A DNA stretch of 64,000 nucleotides. Source: Roseburia lenta. GTDB lineage: Bacteria > Bacillota > Clostridia > Lachnospirales > Lachnospiraceae. This document shows positions 9,428 to 17,745 of this stretch, piece after piece. A program made the position numbers and the translations under genes. Position 1 is the stretch's first letter; the number at the start of each line of letters is the position of its first letter. The notes below the pieces were generated by a model. That model made no database searches and had not been told where the DNA came from. It saw only the letters and a program-made list of their open reading frames with translations. The DNA lies in assembly GCF_014287435.1 (NCBI RefSeq), contig NZ_JACOPG010000002.1, positions 310,001-374,000 of the forward strand, read 5' to 3'.

Positions 9428-9458
9428 GTCTCTTCTCCTTGTCCTTTTTATTTATGAT

Positions 9459-10769
9459 CTATTTCTTTGCTGAAAAATCGTCTTCTTTCAGACCTTCCTG
9501 CGCCAACATAGTGTTGAGCACCGAGATATCGGAAGAAATATCCCATGCACGGTCTGCAAATAAAGAGTCCAGCAATTTTTCAAATGCCACGTTCAATGAA
9601 TCTACGGCATCTTCAATCTCATGCTTGGTCTTGGTCACATTCTCACCGGCTACCGGCTGTGCATCCAGTTCGCGGTAAGAGTCTAATAACTTCTCCGTCA
9701 TCGGCAGATAGTATTCCATCATCTTGTGCAGATCTCCTGCCACCTCCGGATGGATCTTGACTTCTTCAAAAATACGCTGTACCAGTTGTTCCATCTTATC
9801 CAGTTTGCGGGAGATCTCCTCACCCGGAATGGCATCGTTGCACTCTCTGATATGGGCAACATAACGCTGTCCCTCCGCAATGAGTTTGCGACATTCTTCC
9901 GGCAACTTGTCTTCTTCTGCCTCTTTTGCTTTCTTCTCTGCCTGCTCTTTTTTGAAGTCCTCACGCGCCATCTGGTACTGCTCATAAGTACGGTCTGATA
10001 AGATCAGATATTTATTATCATAGTCCAGATGTGCCTGATAGAAAAGATGCTGTCCGATCATCTTCTCCAGATCCTTCATGGTATAGTCTACGGATTTGCC
10101 AACCTTTTTTGCCAGTTCCTCCACGGATATGTAAGCATGTTCCTCCAAACGATAGGTATATTTTGAAAAACGGCTGAGCATTTTAAACCTGTTGGTGCCA
10201 CCGATCCCCAATGCCGTACCGCCGACTGCCATGGCAAGGAATAAGATCAGCGGTGCCAGGAAATAGGATCCGGCAACGCCAAATGCGAATGCCATCACGG
10301 CTGAAAAGAAAATACCAAGACCCATGAGGGGATAACCGATCGCCATCATCAGGACACAGGATGCCTTTGCCGGGCTCTTGTCATAAAGAGGAAGTCCCTG
10401 ACTTGCTGCCATATCCGCGCGCTGACGTGCGCTCATGTCATTTGCCATCTGCGCCACACCGCCTGCCATCTGGGCTGCGGCTTGCCCAAAGGCTCTGCCC
10501 ATGCCACCAGCCATGCGCCCCATATTGCCTGCCATACGTCCCATATCTCCAGCCATGCGTCCCATATCACCCGCCATACGATTTCTGTCATTTGCTCTTT
10601 GGGAGACATCGCGCATAGAGGAAGATACCCCTTTGCTAAATGAGTAGAGTGCGCCATTGACCATATCTCCGATGGAACCCGCCAAATCTCCAAAGTCTCC
10701 ACTGTTGATCGCATCATTGACCGCATCTTTTAATTCTTCGCCCAAATCATCCCAATTATTATCTGCCAT
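9459..10769 (-). CDS. XpaC-family (5-bromo-4-chloroindolyl phosphate hydrolysis) membrane protein
   Basis: The protein of 436 residues has an N-terminal low-complexity part with four MAGxMGR heptads (about residues 65-93), then two transmembrane helices (about 140-195), and a C-terminal cytoplasmic helical domain containing the XpaC-like region. XpaC was named for a phosphatase phenotype in Bacillus, but enzymatic activity is doubtful; it usually travels with TelA, as here. I moved the start to the ATG at 10769 (MADNNWDD), where GGAGG lies 10 bases upstream. The Met/Gly repeats are unusual for the family and may have expanded by slippage. Confidence 0.82.
   Translation of the reverse strand: MADNNWDDLGEELKDAVNDAINSGDFGDLAGSIGDMVNGALYSFSKGVSSSMRDVSQRANDRNRMAGDMGRMAGDMGRMAGNMGRMAGGMGRAFGQAAAQMAGGVAQMANDMSARQRADMAASQGLPLYDKSPAKASCVLMMAIGYPLMGLGIFFSAVMAFAFGVAGSYFLAPLILFLAMAVGGTALGIGGTNRFKMLSRFSKYTYRLEEHAYISVEELAKKVGKSVDYTMKDLEKMIGQHLFYQAHLDYDNKYLILSDRTYEQYQMAREDFKKEQAEKKAKEAEEDKLPEECRKLIAEGQRYVAHIRECNDAIPGEEISRKLDKMEQLVQRIFEEVKIHPEVAGDLHKMMEYYLPMTEKLLDSYRELDAQPVAGENVTKTKHEIEDAVDSLNVAFEKLLDSLFADRAWDISSDISVLNTMLAQEGLKEDDFSAKK
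10497..10580 (-). repeat. Four tandem 21-bp coding repeats
   Basis: Four 21-bp units encode RMAGDMG, RMAGDMG, RMAGNMG and RMAGGMG within the XpaC-family gene. Unit length is a multiple of three, so copy-number change would keep the frame. Confidence 0.9.
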
Positions 10770-10862
10770 AAAAAGAACGCCTCCGCATACCATAAAAATC
10801 TAGTTTTATGATATACGAAAGCGCCTGAAATTGCAATGTTTGTAAAGACTTCCTTTTTTCTG

Positions 10863-12053
10863 TTATTGTAGCGGAATCACGAAGAAATCACTTTCTTCAT
10901 AATGCGCCCCGCCATCGGCATCTGTCTTCGGATAATTCTTTTGTAAAAGGATTGCCTCCACCTGATCTGCTTCGATCACCCGATCCAAAGCAAACAGGCT
11001 TTCATAGGCAGTCTGACTGTCATCCGTATAGCCGTAATTTCCGCCATTTGCCAATGGGTATAAGAGACTGCCATCTTTTAATTTTACCCCAAAGAAGGTC
11101 GGTACCGCATTGTCTTCATTTGCCTCTCCCAGATCCGCCTTGCTATCCTTCTTGCTCAGATCATAGGTCAGATGAATAGAGATCGGGGAAATTTCAACTG
11201 AGTCTACCACAATACCGGTATCGCCGATCTTCTGGGCGGTCTGATAGGTCTTTGCCACATCCTTACCAGTCAGCGGAATGGTGAAATCCCATTCTCCATC
11301 CATCACATTGCTATACTCTGTCTTTTCAACGGTTCCCAGATTTTTAAAGGAAACTTTCAATTCCTTTCCCTTGATCGTATCTTCCGGATCATTCAACTGC
11401 AAGAGCATCTGATACGTAAGAGATCCATCCTCTGCCTTATAATGGCTTATGATACTGCCATCTGCATCTTCTTCCACAGGAGAACCGTCTGCATTCACTA
11501 CAAATCCGTCTTCCCCTGCAATCAGTCCATCATAAAAACTACTGCTGGCATTGAATTCTTTGTTGTCTATCATGACGTCATCAAAACACGGCTCTTTTCC
11601 GTCCTCCAGATCATAACCTGTCACGGAAAACGTGATAAAGGCAACATACTTATCTACAATCATCTGCGTCGGTGTCACCGTCACGCCATTATTTGTCACC
11701 GCCATAGCCTTAAGGTTTGGCTCCTCCTCCACACTGGTTGCCAAGCCCTGATCGGTCAGTTTCGCCTGCTGCTCATCCGTCGCCTGCAAGAGTCCTTCCA
11801 TGCCACGGCTCCAATAATGATGTGCTGCTGCCGCCACAGTGGTGCCTCCTACTGCCAGCAGACAGATGCATGCCACAGCAGCTGCCTTTTTATGCATTTT
11901 TTTCTTCTTTTGAAATGGTACAACTTTATGATTCTTTGGCATTTTCCTTTCTCCTTTCGCTCTGATCCTGCAAAAGGCTTCCTCGGCTTTTTTCTGTACC
12001 ACCTCCGGCATTTCCACTTCTGCCGTAAAGATTTCTTCTATCTTTCTCTCCAT
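10863..12053 (-). CDS. DUF4179-type membrane anti-sigma factor
   Basis: The protein of about 396 residues has a cytoplasmic N-terminal segment (MERKIEEIFTAEVEMPEVV), a basic stretch (PFQKKKKMHKK), one transmembrane helix near residues 58-78 and a large extracytoplasmic beta-rich domain of the DUF4179 type. It follows directly after an ECF sigma factor gene on the same strand, the usual arrangement for a sigma/anti-sigma pair in Clostridia. I placed the start at 12053 because AAAGGAG is ideally spaced; an ATG 14 codons upstream overlaps the sigma stop codon (ATGGATAAG) but lacks a ribosome binding site. It presumably holds the sigma factor at the membrane until an envelope signal arrives. Confidence 0.82.
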   Translation of the reverse strand: MERKIEEIFTAEVEMPEVVQKKAEEAFCRIRAKGERKMPKNHKVVPFQKKKKMHKKAAAVACICLLAVGGTTVAAAAHHYWSRGMEGLLQATDEQQAKLTDQGLATSVEEEPNLKAMAVTNNGVTVTPTQMIVDKYVAFITFSVTGYDLEDGKEPCFDDVMIDNKEFNASSSFYDGLIAGEDGFVVNADGSPVEEDADGSIISHYKAEDGSLTYQMLLQLNDPEDTIKGKELKVSFKNLGTVEKTEYSNVMDGEWDFTIPLTGKDVAKTYQTAQKIGDTGIVVDSVEISPISIHLTYDLSKKDSKADLGEANEDNAVPTFFGVKLKDGSLLYPLANGGNYGYTDDSQTAYESLFALDRVIEADQVEAILLQKNYPKTDADGGAHYEESDFFVIPLQ

Positions 12054-12087
12054 TCCGGACTCCTTTCTTTTCACTCCATTGCTGCCC

Positions 12088-12597
12088 TTATCCATATTTG
12101 CGATAGTAGACCGCCAGTCGCTCTCTGCCTCTTTGCAGCCTTGTCTGTACGGTACTCTTTGGGAGTTTTAACATATCCGCGATCTCATCGATCCGATAGC
12201 CCTGACTGTAAAACAGGGTCATGATGATGCGGTATTTTTCATCCAAAGATTCCAGTGCCTCCCGAAATTCCCAATCACTTTTATCTTCTGTGATGGGCTC
12301 TGCGTATTCTTCCAGTTCCACGCAATTTCGCCTTTTCTTTCGGATGTCATAACATTTGTTGATCAAGATCCGCGTCAGCCATGTTTTAAAAAATTCCCGT
12401 TTTCGCAAGGTATGTATCTTCTCCCAGCAGGCAAGGATCGTATCTTGTATGGCATCTGCCGCATCCTCATCATTCATCAGGATCGCAAGTGCGACGCGGT
12501 ACATATCCTGCATGTATAATTGCATCAATTCCGCGAATGCATCCGGGTCTCGTCCCTTTGCCTGGTCAATTAAATATCCATTTTCTATCTTTGACAT
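12088..12597 (-). CDS. ECF-type RNA polymerase sigma factor
   Basis: The 169-residue protein has region 2 (about 20-85: DPDAFAELMQLY, DAADAIQDTILACWEKI, FFKTWLTRILINKCYD) and region 4 (about 110-165: LDEKYRIIMTLFYSQGYRIDE, LPKSTVQTRLQRGRERL). There is no region 1 or 3, as expected for an extracytoplasmic-function sigma. It directs RNA polymerase to a small regulon, probably including its own operon, and is paired with the DUF4179 anti-sigma gene immediately downstream. Confidence 0.92.
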   Translation of the reverse strand: MSKIENGYLIDQAKGRDPDAFAELMQLYMQDMYRVALAILMNDEDAADAIQDTILACWEKIHTLRKREFFKTWLTRILINKCYDIRKKRRNCVELEEYAEPITEDKSDWEFREALESLDEKYRIIMTLFYSQGYRIDEIADMLKLPKSTVQTRLQRGRERLAVYYRKYG

Positions 12598-12735
12598 TTC
12601 ATAGTCCTTTCGCGCGCTTCTATAAAGCGTGTGCGAAGCGTCCTTCGTTTTCGCCTTACATATATTAGACAGCAGATTGCGGAAAAAATCTCATAATATA
12701 AAAAATCTGTTTAACATTTTTTAAACATAAAAGTT

Positions 12736-12781
12736 CTATGCTAGGGCATAGAAAGATAACAAACGGCATACCGCATGCCGT
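12736..12781. promoter_or_regulatory. Two inverted repeats upstream of the SDR gene
   Basis: CTATGC-TAGG-GCATAG (12736-12751) and ACGGCAT-ACCGC-ATGCCGT (12763-12781) are both perfect dyads within 65 bases of the SDR start codon. They fit operator sites or small hairpins. No adjacent regulator gene identifies the binding protein. Confidence 0.5.
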
Positions 12782-12800
12782 ATTATAAGGAGAATTTATC

Positions 12801-13619
12801 ATGAAAAAAGAAGTATGTGTGATCACCGGTGGGGGCAGTGGCATGGGACTGGCTGCTGCAAAATATATGCCTAAGGAAAAGATCATCCTTGTAACAGGGC
12901 GAACACTGGCAAAATTGGAACGTGCCGTAACAGAATTACAGGAAGCCGGATACGAAGCCTATGCCAAGACCTGCGACACCTCAGTTCGTTCTCAGGTGCA
13001 GGAGTTAGCAGCATATGCCGCCGAACTGGGCGAAATCAAAAATGTGATCCATGCCGCCGGGCTTTCCCCTGCCATGGCAGTTCCTGAGAAACTGCTCCGC
13101 GTCAATGCACTGGGCACCGTCTATATCAATCAGGAGTTTTCAAAATATATGAAAGCAGGTAGCGTGATCGTTGACATTTCCTCCAATTCCGCCTATATGA
13201 TCCCGGGATTTCTGGCAAATAAAAAGACTTTCACTCTGGCTGATACCGACGAAGATCTCTTCTTAAAAAAATGTCTGAAACTACCTAAGATGCTAAAAGA
13301 TGATTACAAGTCTTCCGGTCTGGCTTACGGTCTGTCCAAGAAATTCGTCATCTGGTATGCTGCCAAATGCGCTTTTGATTACGGATCAAAAGGCATCCGT
13401 GTCTGCTCTTTGAGTCCGGGACTAATTGCTACGGATATGGGAAATCTGGAAGCCAAAGAAGGCGGCTCACTCCTAGAAACGGCTGCAGAAAAACGCATGG
13501 GTACGCCGGAAGAACTCGGCTTTGCGATCGCTTCTGTTGCTGATGAACGTAACGGCTATCTTGCCGGTGTCGATGTATTAGTGGATGGTGGAAGCACGAT
13601 CGGGCGTAATTATAGATAG
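12801..13619 (+). CDS. Short-chain dehydrogenase/reductase
   Basis: The 272-residue classical SDR has the dinucleotide-binding motif TGGGSGMG at residues 9-16, the HAAG segment near 84-87, the serine strand IVDISSNSAY around 124-132, and the catalytic YxxxK at Tyr176/Lys180. The usual NNAG is replaced by HAAG, a common variant. It should catalyse NAD(P)-dependent oxidation or reduction of an alcohol/ketone; the substrate is not evident. An insertion of about 30 residues (TFTLADTDEDLFLKKCLKL) before the catalytic tyrosine may form a substrate lid. The gene is monocistronic, divergent from the sigma factor, with two dyads in its promoter region. Confidence 0.88.
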   Translation: MKKEVCVITGGGSGMGLAAAKYMPKEKIILVTGRTLAKLERAVTELQEAGYEAYAKTCDTSVRSQVQELAAYAAELGEIKNVIHAAGLSPAMAVPEKLLRVNALGTVYINQEFSKYMKAGSVIVDISSNSAYMIPGFLANKKTFTLADTDEDLFLKKCLKLPKMLKDDYKSSGLAYGLSKKFVIWYAAKCAFDYGSKGIRVCSLSPGLIATDMGNLEAKEGGSLLETAAEKRMGTPEELGFAIASVADERNGYLAGVDVLVDGGSTIGRNYR

Positions 13620-13709
13620 ATCTATGCTTCAAATCCAAGATAAAAACCATTGCAAACTTTCCTCTTATCATATATCATTTACATAGTTAAGCATTTTTAG
13701 GAGGATACA

Positions 13710-14186
13710 ATGTTAAAAAGTTATCTGATCACATTTTTTATTTCCATGGTTCCGATCGTAGAACTCAGAGGCGCGATTCCCTATGGTACACTGTTATGTA
13801 ACCCACCGGTTCCGCTTCTTCAGGCATACATTATCTCGATCATCGGTAATATGCTCCCGGTTCCGATCATTTTCTTCTTTGCAAGAAAGGTGCTGGAGTG
13901 GGGCGCAGATAAGCCGATCATCGGCGGCTTCTTTACCTGGTGTCTGAAAAAAGGCCACAAGGGTGGTGCAAAGTTACAGGCAAAAGCCGGACGCGGACTC
14001 TATGTTGCCCTGCTTTTGTTCGTAGGTATCCCACTTCCGGGCACAGGCGCATGGACAGGTACACTGGCAGCCTCTTTCCTTGATATGGATTTCAAGAAAA
14101 GCACGATCTCCGTTATGGGCGGCGTTCTTCTTGCCGGTATCATCATCGGAGCGCTCTCCGCAGTCGGAATTAACGTCCTGAAATAA
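13710..14186 (+). CDS. COG2426-type small multidrug export protein
   Basis: This 158-residue membrane protein has about four hydrophobic segments and the family-specific MVPIVELRGAIPYG motif near the N-terminus, plus VGIPLPGTGAWTG around residues 108-120. COG2426 members are annotated as small multidrug exporters, though transport has rarely been shown. AGGAGG precedes the ATG. The gene is closed by a terminator shared with the convergent ABC transporter operon. Confidence 0.85.
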   Translation: MLKSYLITFFISMVPIVELRGAIPYGTLLCNPPVPLLQAYIISIIGNMLPVPIIFFFARKVLEWGADKPIIGGFFTWCLKKGHKGGAKLQAKAGRGLYVALLLFVGIPLPGTGAWTGTLAASFLDMDFKKSTISVMGGVLLAGIIIGALSAVGINVLK

Positions 14187-14200
14187 AATCTTCATATGCA

Positions 14201-14264
14201 AAAAGAGTTACCGGTTCTAGTCAGATTCTTTCACAAGATATCTGCCAACCTGTAACTCTTTTTT
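14201..14264. terminator. Bidirectional terminator between convergent genes
   Basis: AAAAGAGTTAC (14201-14211) pairs with GTAACTCTTTT (14252-14262), with GG/CC pairs continuing inward and a loop of about 36 bases. T-runs occur on both strands. It sits between the exporter gene and the ABC ATPase gene. Confidence 0.8.
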
Positions 14265-14293
14265 ATTGGCATACATAATATTTTATTTTCTTT

Positions 14294-15028
14294 TTAATCA
14301 AACTGGAAGACATTCAAAAACTGCTTTGCACGTTCCGTCTTTGGATTGATGAAAAATTCTTCCGGCGCTGCTTCTTCCAAGATCTTTCCCTGGTCGATAA
14401 ATACAACTTTATCCGCAACTGCCTTGGCAAACTGCATCTCGTGTGTCACGATGATCATCGTCCTGCCCTGCTTTGCCAGATCCAGCATAACATCCAAGAC
14501 CTCGCGTACCATTTCCGGATCCAGAGCCGCTGTCACCTCGTCAAAAAGCAGGATTTCCGGGTGCATACAGAGCGCACGCACAATGGCAACTCTCTGCTTT
14601 TGTCCACCGGACAACTGTCTTGGGTAACTGTTTGCCTTATCTTCCAAACCGACACGCTTGAGCAATTCTCTTGCTTCCGCCTGTACTTCTTCTTTCTTTC
14701 TTTTCTGCACCTTGATCGGTGCGATCGTGATATTGTCTAAAACACTCAAATGTGGAAAGAGATCGTAACTCTGGAACACCATGCCGATCTTTTGACGCAA
14801 CTCTTCCAGATTGTCTTTTCCTACGGTCTTGCCCTCTAAGATGACCTGACCTCCCTGGATCGGTTCCAATGCATTGATGCAGCGCAGCAGGGTACTTTTT
14901 CCACAACCACTCGGTCCGACCACAACGACAACCTGCCCCTGTTCGATCTCTAAATTCACACCGTCCAAAATGCGGTTGCCCTCATATTCTTTTATCAGAT
15001 CTTTTACCTGAAGTAATGTTTCTGCCAC
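14294..15028 (-). CDS. Amino acid ABC transporter ATP-binding protein
   Basis: The 244-residue ATPase carries Walker A (GPSGCGKST, residues 38-46), the Q-loop ([12 protein letters not shown]), the signature [15 protein letters not shown], Walker B ([13 protein letters not shown]) and the switch histidine (VTHEM). It is of the GlnQ/HisP class that powers polar amino acid uptake. It is the last gene of a four-gene operon (binding protein, two permeases, ATPase). The cysteine-rich leader peptide ahead of the operon suggests the substrate is cystine or cysteine, but the ATPase itself does not show this. Confidence 0.93.
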   Translation of the reverse strand: MAETLLQVKDLIKEYEGNRILDGVNLEIEQGQVVVVVGPSGCGKSTLLRCINALEPIQGGQVILEGKTVGKDNLEELRQKIGMVFQSYDLFPHLSVLDNITIAPIKVQKRKKEEVQAEARELLKRVGLEDKANSYPRQLSGGQKQRVAIVRALCMHPEILLFDEVTAALDPEMVREVLDVMLDLAKQGRTMIIVTHEMQFAKAVADKVVFIDQGKILEEAAPEEFFINPKTERAKQFLNVFQFD

Positions 15029-15047
15029 TTTACTTCCTCCTTTACGC

Positions 15048-15728
15048 CTAGGCTATGTTCCATTTTTTCTCAAGGTATCTCGCCAGCATACTGATCGGCC
15101 AGCACACCAAAAAGTACAAAATGAAAACGATCAAAAAGACACCAAATGCCGCATTCGGGCTGGTCATACGATTTGCTTCGATGATCTGCTGTGCCACTTT
15201 TAACATTTCCACAACACCGATCATCAGCACCAGACTGGTCGTCTTTATCATACGTGTGATCAGGTTAATCGACAAGGGGATCAAACGCTGGATCGTCTGC
15301 GGAATGATAATGTAAATATAGGTCTGACGTTTGGTAAGTCCCAAGGCTTCACTGCTTTCAAACTGATGCTTTGGAATACTGATGAGCGCCCCACGCACGA
15401 GGTCTCCCATCTCCGCCGTTCCCCACAGAACAAATACGATCACGGATGCAACCTCGCCGGATAAATTCCAGCCCAAGGCTCGTGTCGTACCGAAATATAC
15501 AATAAATAACAAGACCAACTGTGGCATGATACGGATGATCTCCAGATAGACACGGAAAATTACTTTTACCACACGGTTTTTTACTGTCATCAGCGCACCA
15601 ACCAAGACGCCCAGAGGCAGGCTGATCAAAATGGAAACCAGACTGATCTTCATTGCCACCCAAAGACCGGACAGGAGGCGCAACATATTGCTTCCCTTAA
15701 AAAGGACATCAATCCCCAAATCCAGCAT
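15048..15728 (-). CDS. Amino acid ABC transporter permease (second)
   Basis: This HisM/GlnP-type membrane permease of about 226 residues has the EAA loop ([20 protein letters not shown]) that docks the ATPase, and the [11 protein letters not shown] segment typical of polar amino acid permeases. I place the start at the ATG at 15728 (MLDLGIDV), where GGAGAG lies 6 bases upstream. This overlaps the preceding permease gene by 20 bases and implies translational coupling. It presumably forms a heterodimer with the first permease. Confidence 0.9.
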   Translation of the reverse strand: MLDLGIDVLFKGSNMLRLLSGLWVAMKISLVSILISLPLGVLVGALMTVKNRVVKVIFRVYLEIIRIMPQLVLLFIVYFGTTRALGWNLSGEVASVIVFVLWGTAEMGDLVRGALISIPKHQFESSEALGLTKRQTYIYIIIPQTIQRLIPLSINLITRMIKTTSLVLMIGVVEMLKVAQQIIEANRMTSPNAAFGVFLIVFILYFLVCWPISMLARYLEKKWNIA

Positions 15729-16368
15729 AGCGCACTCTCCTTTCCAGCCAGGTTCCAAGCAAAGAAACCGGCAATAAGATGATCAGGTAGAATACTACCA
15801 AGAGGAAAAGGCTCTCTGTCGTCTTATAGTAAAGTCCGATCAGATCCTTTGCCGTAAACATGAGATCCATCAAACTGATGGCACTGAATACACTTGTCTC
15901 CTTTAATAAGAAGATAACATTTGCCACAAATGCCGGAATACTGACGGAAACTGCCTGTGGCAGAACGATATAACGCATAACCTGCGCACGGTTCATGCCA
16001 AGACTGAGGGCGCTTTCGCTCTGGATCTTTGCTACAGATTCCAGACCACTGCGGAAAGCCTCTGCCATATAAGATCCACCAAGGAATGCCAGACCAACGA
16101 CACCGCAAGTCTCCGGCTGCATCATGATGCCGATCTTTGGAAAGCCATAATAAATAAAGAATAACTGCACCAAAAGCGGTGTATTTCGGCTGATCTCAAT
16201 ATAAACGGCTACGATCTGTCTTGCGACCGGCACCTTATGATACTGAATCATGGCACAGATCAGACCTAGCAGGATAGCGAATGCGATACCGATCAGACCG
16301 ATCTTGACTGTCAGCACTGCCGCTCTTTCATACATTGGTAAATACTTTGTCATAAATGCTATATCCAT
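15709..16368 (-). CDS. Amino acid ABC transporter permease (first)
   Basis: The 219-residue inner-membrane permease of the HisMQ/GlnP class has EISRNTPLLVQLFFIYYGFP, the hallmark of polar amino acid permeases, and the EAA loop SALSLGMNRAQVMRYIVLPQ. It lies 40 bases after the binding-protein gene and overlaps the second permease gene by 20 bases. Confidence 0.92.
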   Translation of the reverse strand: MDIAFMTKYLPMYERAAVLTVKIGLIGIAFAILLGLICAMIQYHKVPVARQIVAVYIEISRNTPLLVQLFFIYYGFPKIGIMMQPETCGVVGLAFLGGSYMAEAFRSGLESVAKIQSESALSLGMNRAQVMRYIVLPQAVSVSIPAFVANVIFLLKETSVFSAISLMDLMFTAKDLIGLYYKTTESLFLLVVFYLIILLPVSLLGTWLERRVRYAGFGD

Positions 16369-16408
16369 GGTATCGCGTTCTCCTTTCCTGTATTTTTCAA
16401 ATTCTTAC

Positions 16409-17299
16409 TTACTCTGTTTTGCCACCTTCTACTACAAGGCTGTCTTCATAATCTGTTCCGTAAGTATCTACTAATGTCTCTTCGTAATCTTTGTGGAAGA
16501 AGTTTTCCTGTCCCAATGTCTCGATCTCGCTGTTGATCCACTCACGAAGGCTGTCATTTCCCTTTGTCACTGCAGGAGCGATCGTATCCTTGTTGCCAAG
16601 TTCAGAAATACCTACGGTATAACCCTTGTTCTGAAGTGCAAATGCGATAACTTCTGTGTTGTCATTTGCCCATGCAACAGATGTTCCGTTCTGGAAGGCT
16701 TCTTTTGCAGTTGCATAGGAATCAAATTTCTGTAATGGGATATCCGGATAATTCTCTGTCAGATATGTCTCAGCGGTTGTTCCTGAAATAACAATGATGG
16801 AATCATCTTTGTTCCAGTTATCCAGACTCTTAATCACATTGTCTTCTCTGGAAACAACACCAAGTGCTACATTCATGTATGGAAGTGCAAAATCAACTTC
16901 CTGTGCTCTTTCTTCGGTAACGGTAAAGTTGGCTAAGATAACGTCAACCTTGCCTGTCTGCAAATATTCGATACGGTTTGCAGCCTCTGTAGATACGAAA
17001 TTGACTTTTACGCCAAGATCCTTTGCCAGACGGTTTGCAAAGTAAACATCATATCCCTGATACTCGCCGTTCTCATCCACATAACCAAATGGGTTTTTGT
17101 CGGAAAATACACCGATGTTGATAGTTCCATCTTCCTTGATCTCGTCTAAGGTACGATAACTTCCTGATGCTGCATCAGATCCGCTTGCTGTATCTGATTT
17201 TGCACTGTCGGAATTGGAACTTCCGCATGCTACCAATCCTACGGTCAGGATACCGGCTACTGCCACTGCTAATAATTTCTTTATTTTCAAATTCTTCAT
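16409..17299 (-). CDS. Substrate-binding lipoprotein of an amino acid (probably cystine/cysteine) ABC transporter
   Basis: The 296-residue lipoprotein has a basic start, a hydrophobic stretch and the lipobox VACGSS (Cys near residue 26), then a Ser/Asp-rich linker, then a periplasmic-binding-protein family 3 domain from about residue 50 (INIGVFSDKNPFGYVDENG, GYDVYFANRLAKDLGV, GKVDVILANFTVTEERAQ). It captures the ligand outside the membrane for the two permeases. The sequence resembles cysteine/cystine binders of the CjaA type, and the Cys-rich leader peptide upstream supports that; ligand identity remains an inference. AAGGAG lies before the ATG at the end of a roughly 300-nt leader. Confidence 0.88.
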   Translation of the reverse strand: MKNLKIKKLLAVAVAGILTVGLVACGSSNSDSAKSDTASGSDAASGSYRTLDEIKEDGTINIGVFSDKNPFGYVDENGEYQGYDVYFANRLAKDLGVKVNFVSTEAANRIEYLQTGKVDVILANFTVTEERAQEVDFALPYMNVALGVVSREDNVIKSLDNWNKDDSIIVISGTTAETYLTENYPDIPLQKFDSYATAKEAFQNGTSVAWANDNTEVIAFALQNKGYTVGISELGNKDTIAPAVTKGNDSLREWINSEIETLGQENFFHKDYEETLVDTYGTDYEDSLVVEGGKTE

Positions 17300-17356
17300 T
17301 TTAAGTTCTCCTTTTTGTAATTAGTAAATTTCTCTTTTATCTTCCTATATCTTATA

Positions 17357-17533
17357 CTACGCACGATTTTTGGCCTTGTGACTTGTAACTTATCAGACTG
17401 TCTCAAGCGCCGGCGTATTTCCTCTCAAACCGAATTTGCAAAACCGCAAAAGTCTTACATCAAAATAGAGCAACAACAACAGTCGCATCTCTCCATTTCT
17501 GATTCTGCTTGAGAGTTCTGCATTCGTGCGTAG
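17357..17533 (-). promoter_or_regulatory. Structured leader of the ABC transporter operon (candidate cysteine attenuator)
   Basis: Two pairs of perfectly complementary segments nest across the leader RNA: CTACGCACGA (17533-17524) with TCGTGCGTAG (17366-17357), and TCTCAAGC (17514-17507) with GCTTGAGA (17408-17401). The 5' arms lie inside the leader-peptide gene, the 3' arms beyond it. A competing pairing is possible between GACTGT within the Cys codons and ACAGTC directly after GCTTGAGA, giving an either/or switch that ribosome position could control. No T-run follows, so control may be at translation or by Rho rather than by an intrinsic terminator. The structure is my reading, not a computed fold. 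Confidence 0.55.
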
Positions 17534-17571
17534 CACATACATCGCGTTGTTTTTTCATGTAACACTTTCAT
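17455..17571 (-). CDS. Cysteine-rich leader peptide upstream of the ABC transporter
   Basis: A 38-codon reading frame starts at an ATG 7 bases after AAAGGAGG, one of the best ribosome binding sites in the window, and about 25 bases downstream of the predicted transcription start. The peptide has seven cysteines: two near the start (CMC, residues 11-13) and a terminal cluster Cys29-Asp-Cys-Cys-Cys-Cys34, four residues before the end. Runs of one amino acid's codons near the end of a short leader are the classic sign of ribosome-mediated attenuation, here sensing charged tRNA-Cys. It lies about 155 bases upstream of the binding-protein gene. No homologue is known to me; cysteine leader peptides of this logic have been described in mycobacteria. 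Confidence 0.75.
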   Translation of the reverse strand: MKVLHEKTTRCMCYARMQNSQAESEMERCDCCCCSILM

Positions 17572-17603
17572 GTTTTTGCCTCCTTTTCTTTTCGATGTTT
17601 CCG

Positions 17604-17645
17604 ATTATATCCCACTATTCCTATCGTGTCAATAGGAATAGTGGG
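17604..17645 (-). promoter_or_regulatory. Promoter with 14-bp operator dyad for the ABC transporter operon
   Basis: TTGACA (minus strand, 17632-17627), a 17-base spacer and TATAAT (17609-17604) form a consensus promoter. CCCACTATTCCTAT (17611-17624) and ATAGGAATAGTGGG (17632-17645) form a perfect 14-bp inverted repeat with a 7-base centre covering the -35 box and spacer. A bound repressor would block polymerase. The half-site TTCCTAT/ATAGGAA is reminiscent of Rrf2-family (CymR-like) sites, but that is only a resemblance. Confidence 0.85.
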
Positions 17646-17649
17646 AGAA

Positions 17650-17690
17650 AATTTAACTGCCCTTGTATTTGTGAAGATACAAGAGCAGTT
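17650..17690 (-). terminator. Probable terminator after the carbonic-anhydrase-like gene
   Basis: AACTGCCCTTGTAT (17655-17668) pairs with ATACAAGAGCAGTT (17677-17690) allowing one G-U, with an 8-base loop. On the minus strand it is followed by AAATTTTC. It isolates the upstream gene from the ABC operon promoter. Confidence 0.7.
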
Positions 17691-17745
17691 ATAAGAATTG
17701 CGTTGTGTTGTATAGAATTCAGATCATCAAATCTCAATTGATCAT

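Noticed and set aside
17357..17533. ABC transporter leader considered as a SAM (S-box) or other known riboswitch
   Set aside because: The conserved S-box core sequences are absent on the minus strand; the leader frame with Cys codons is the clearer signal.
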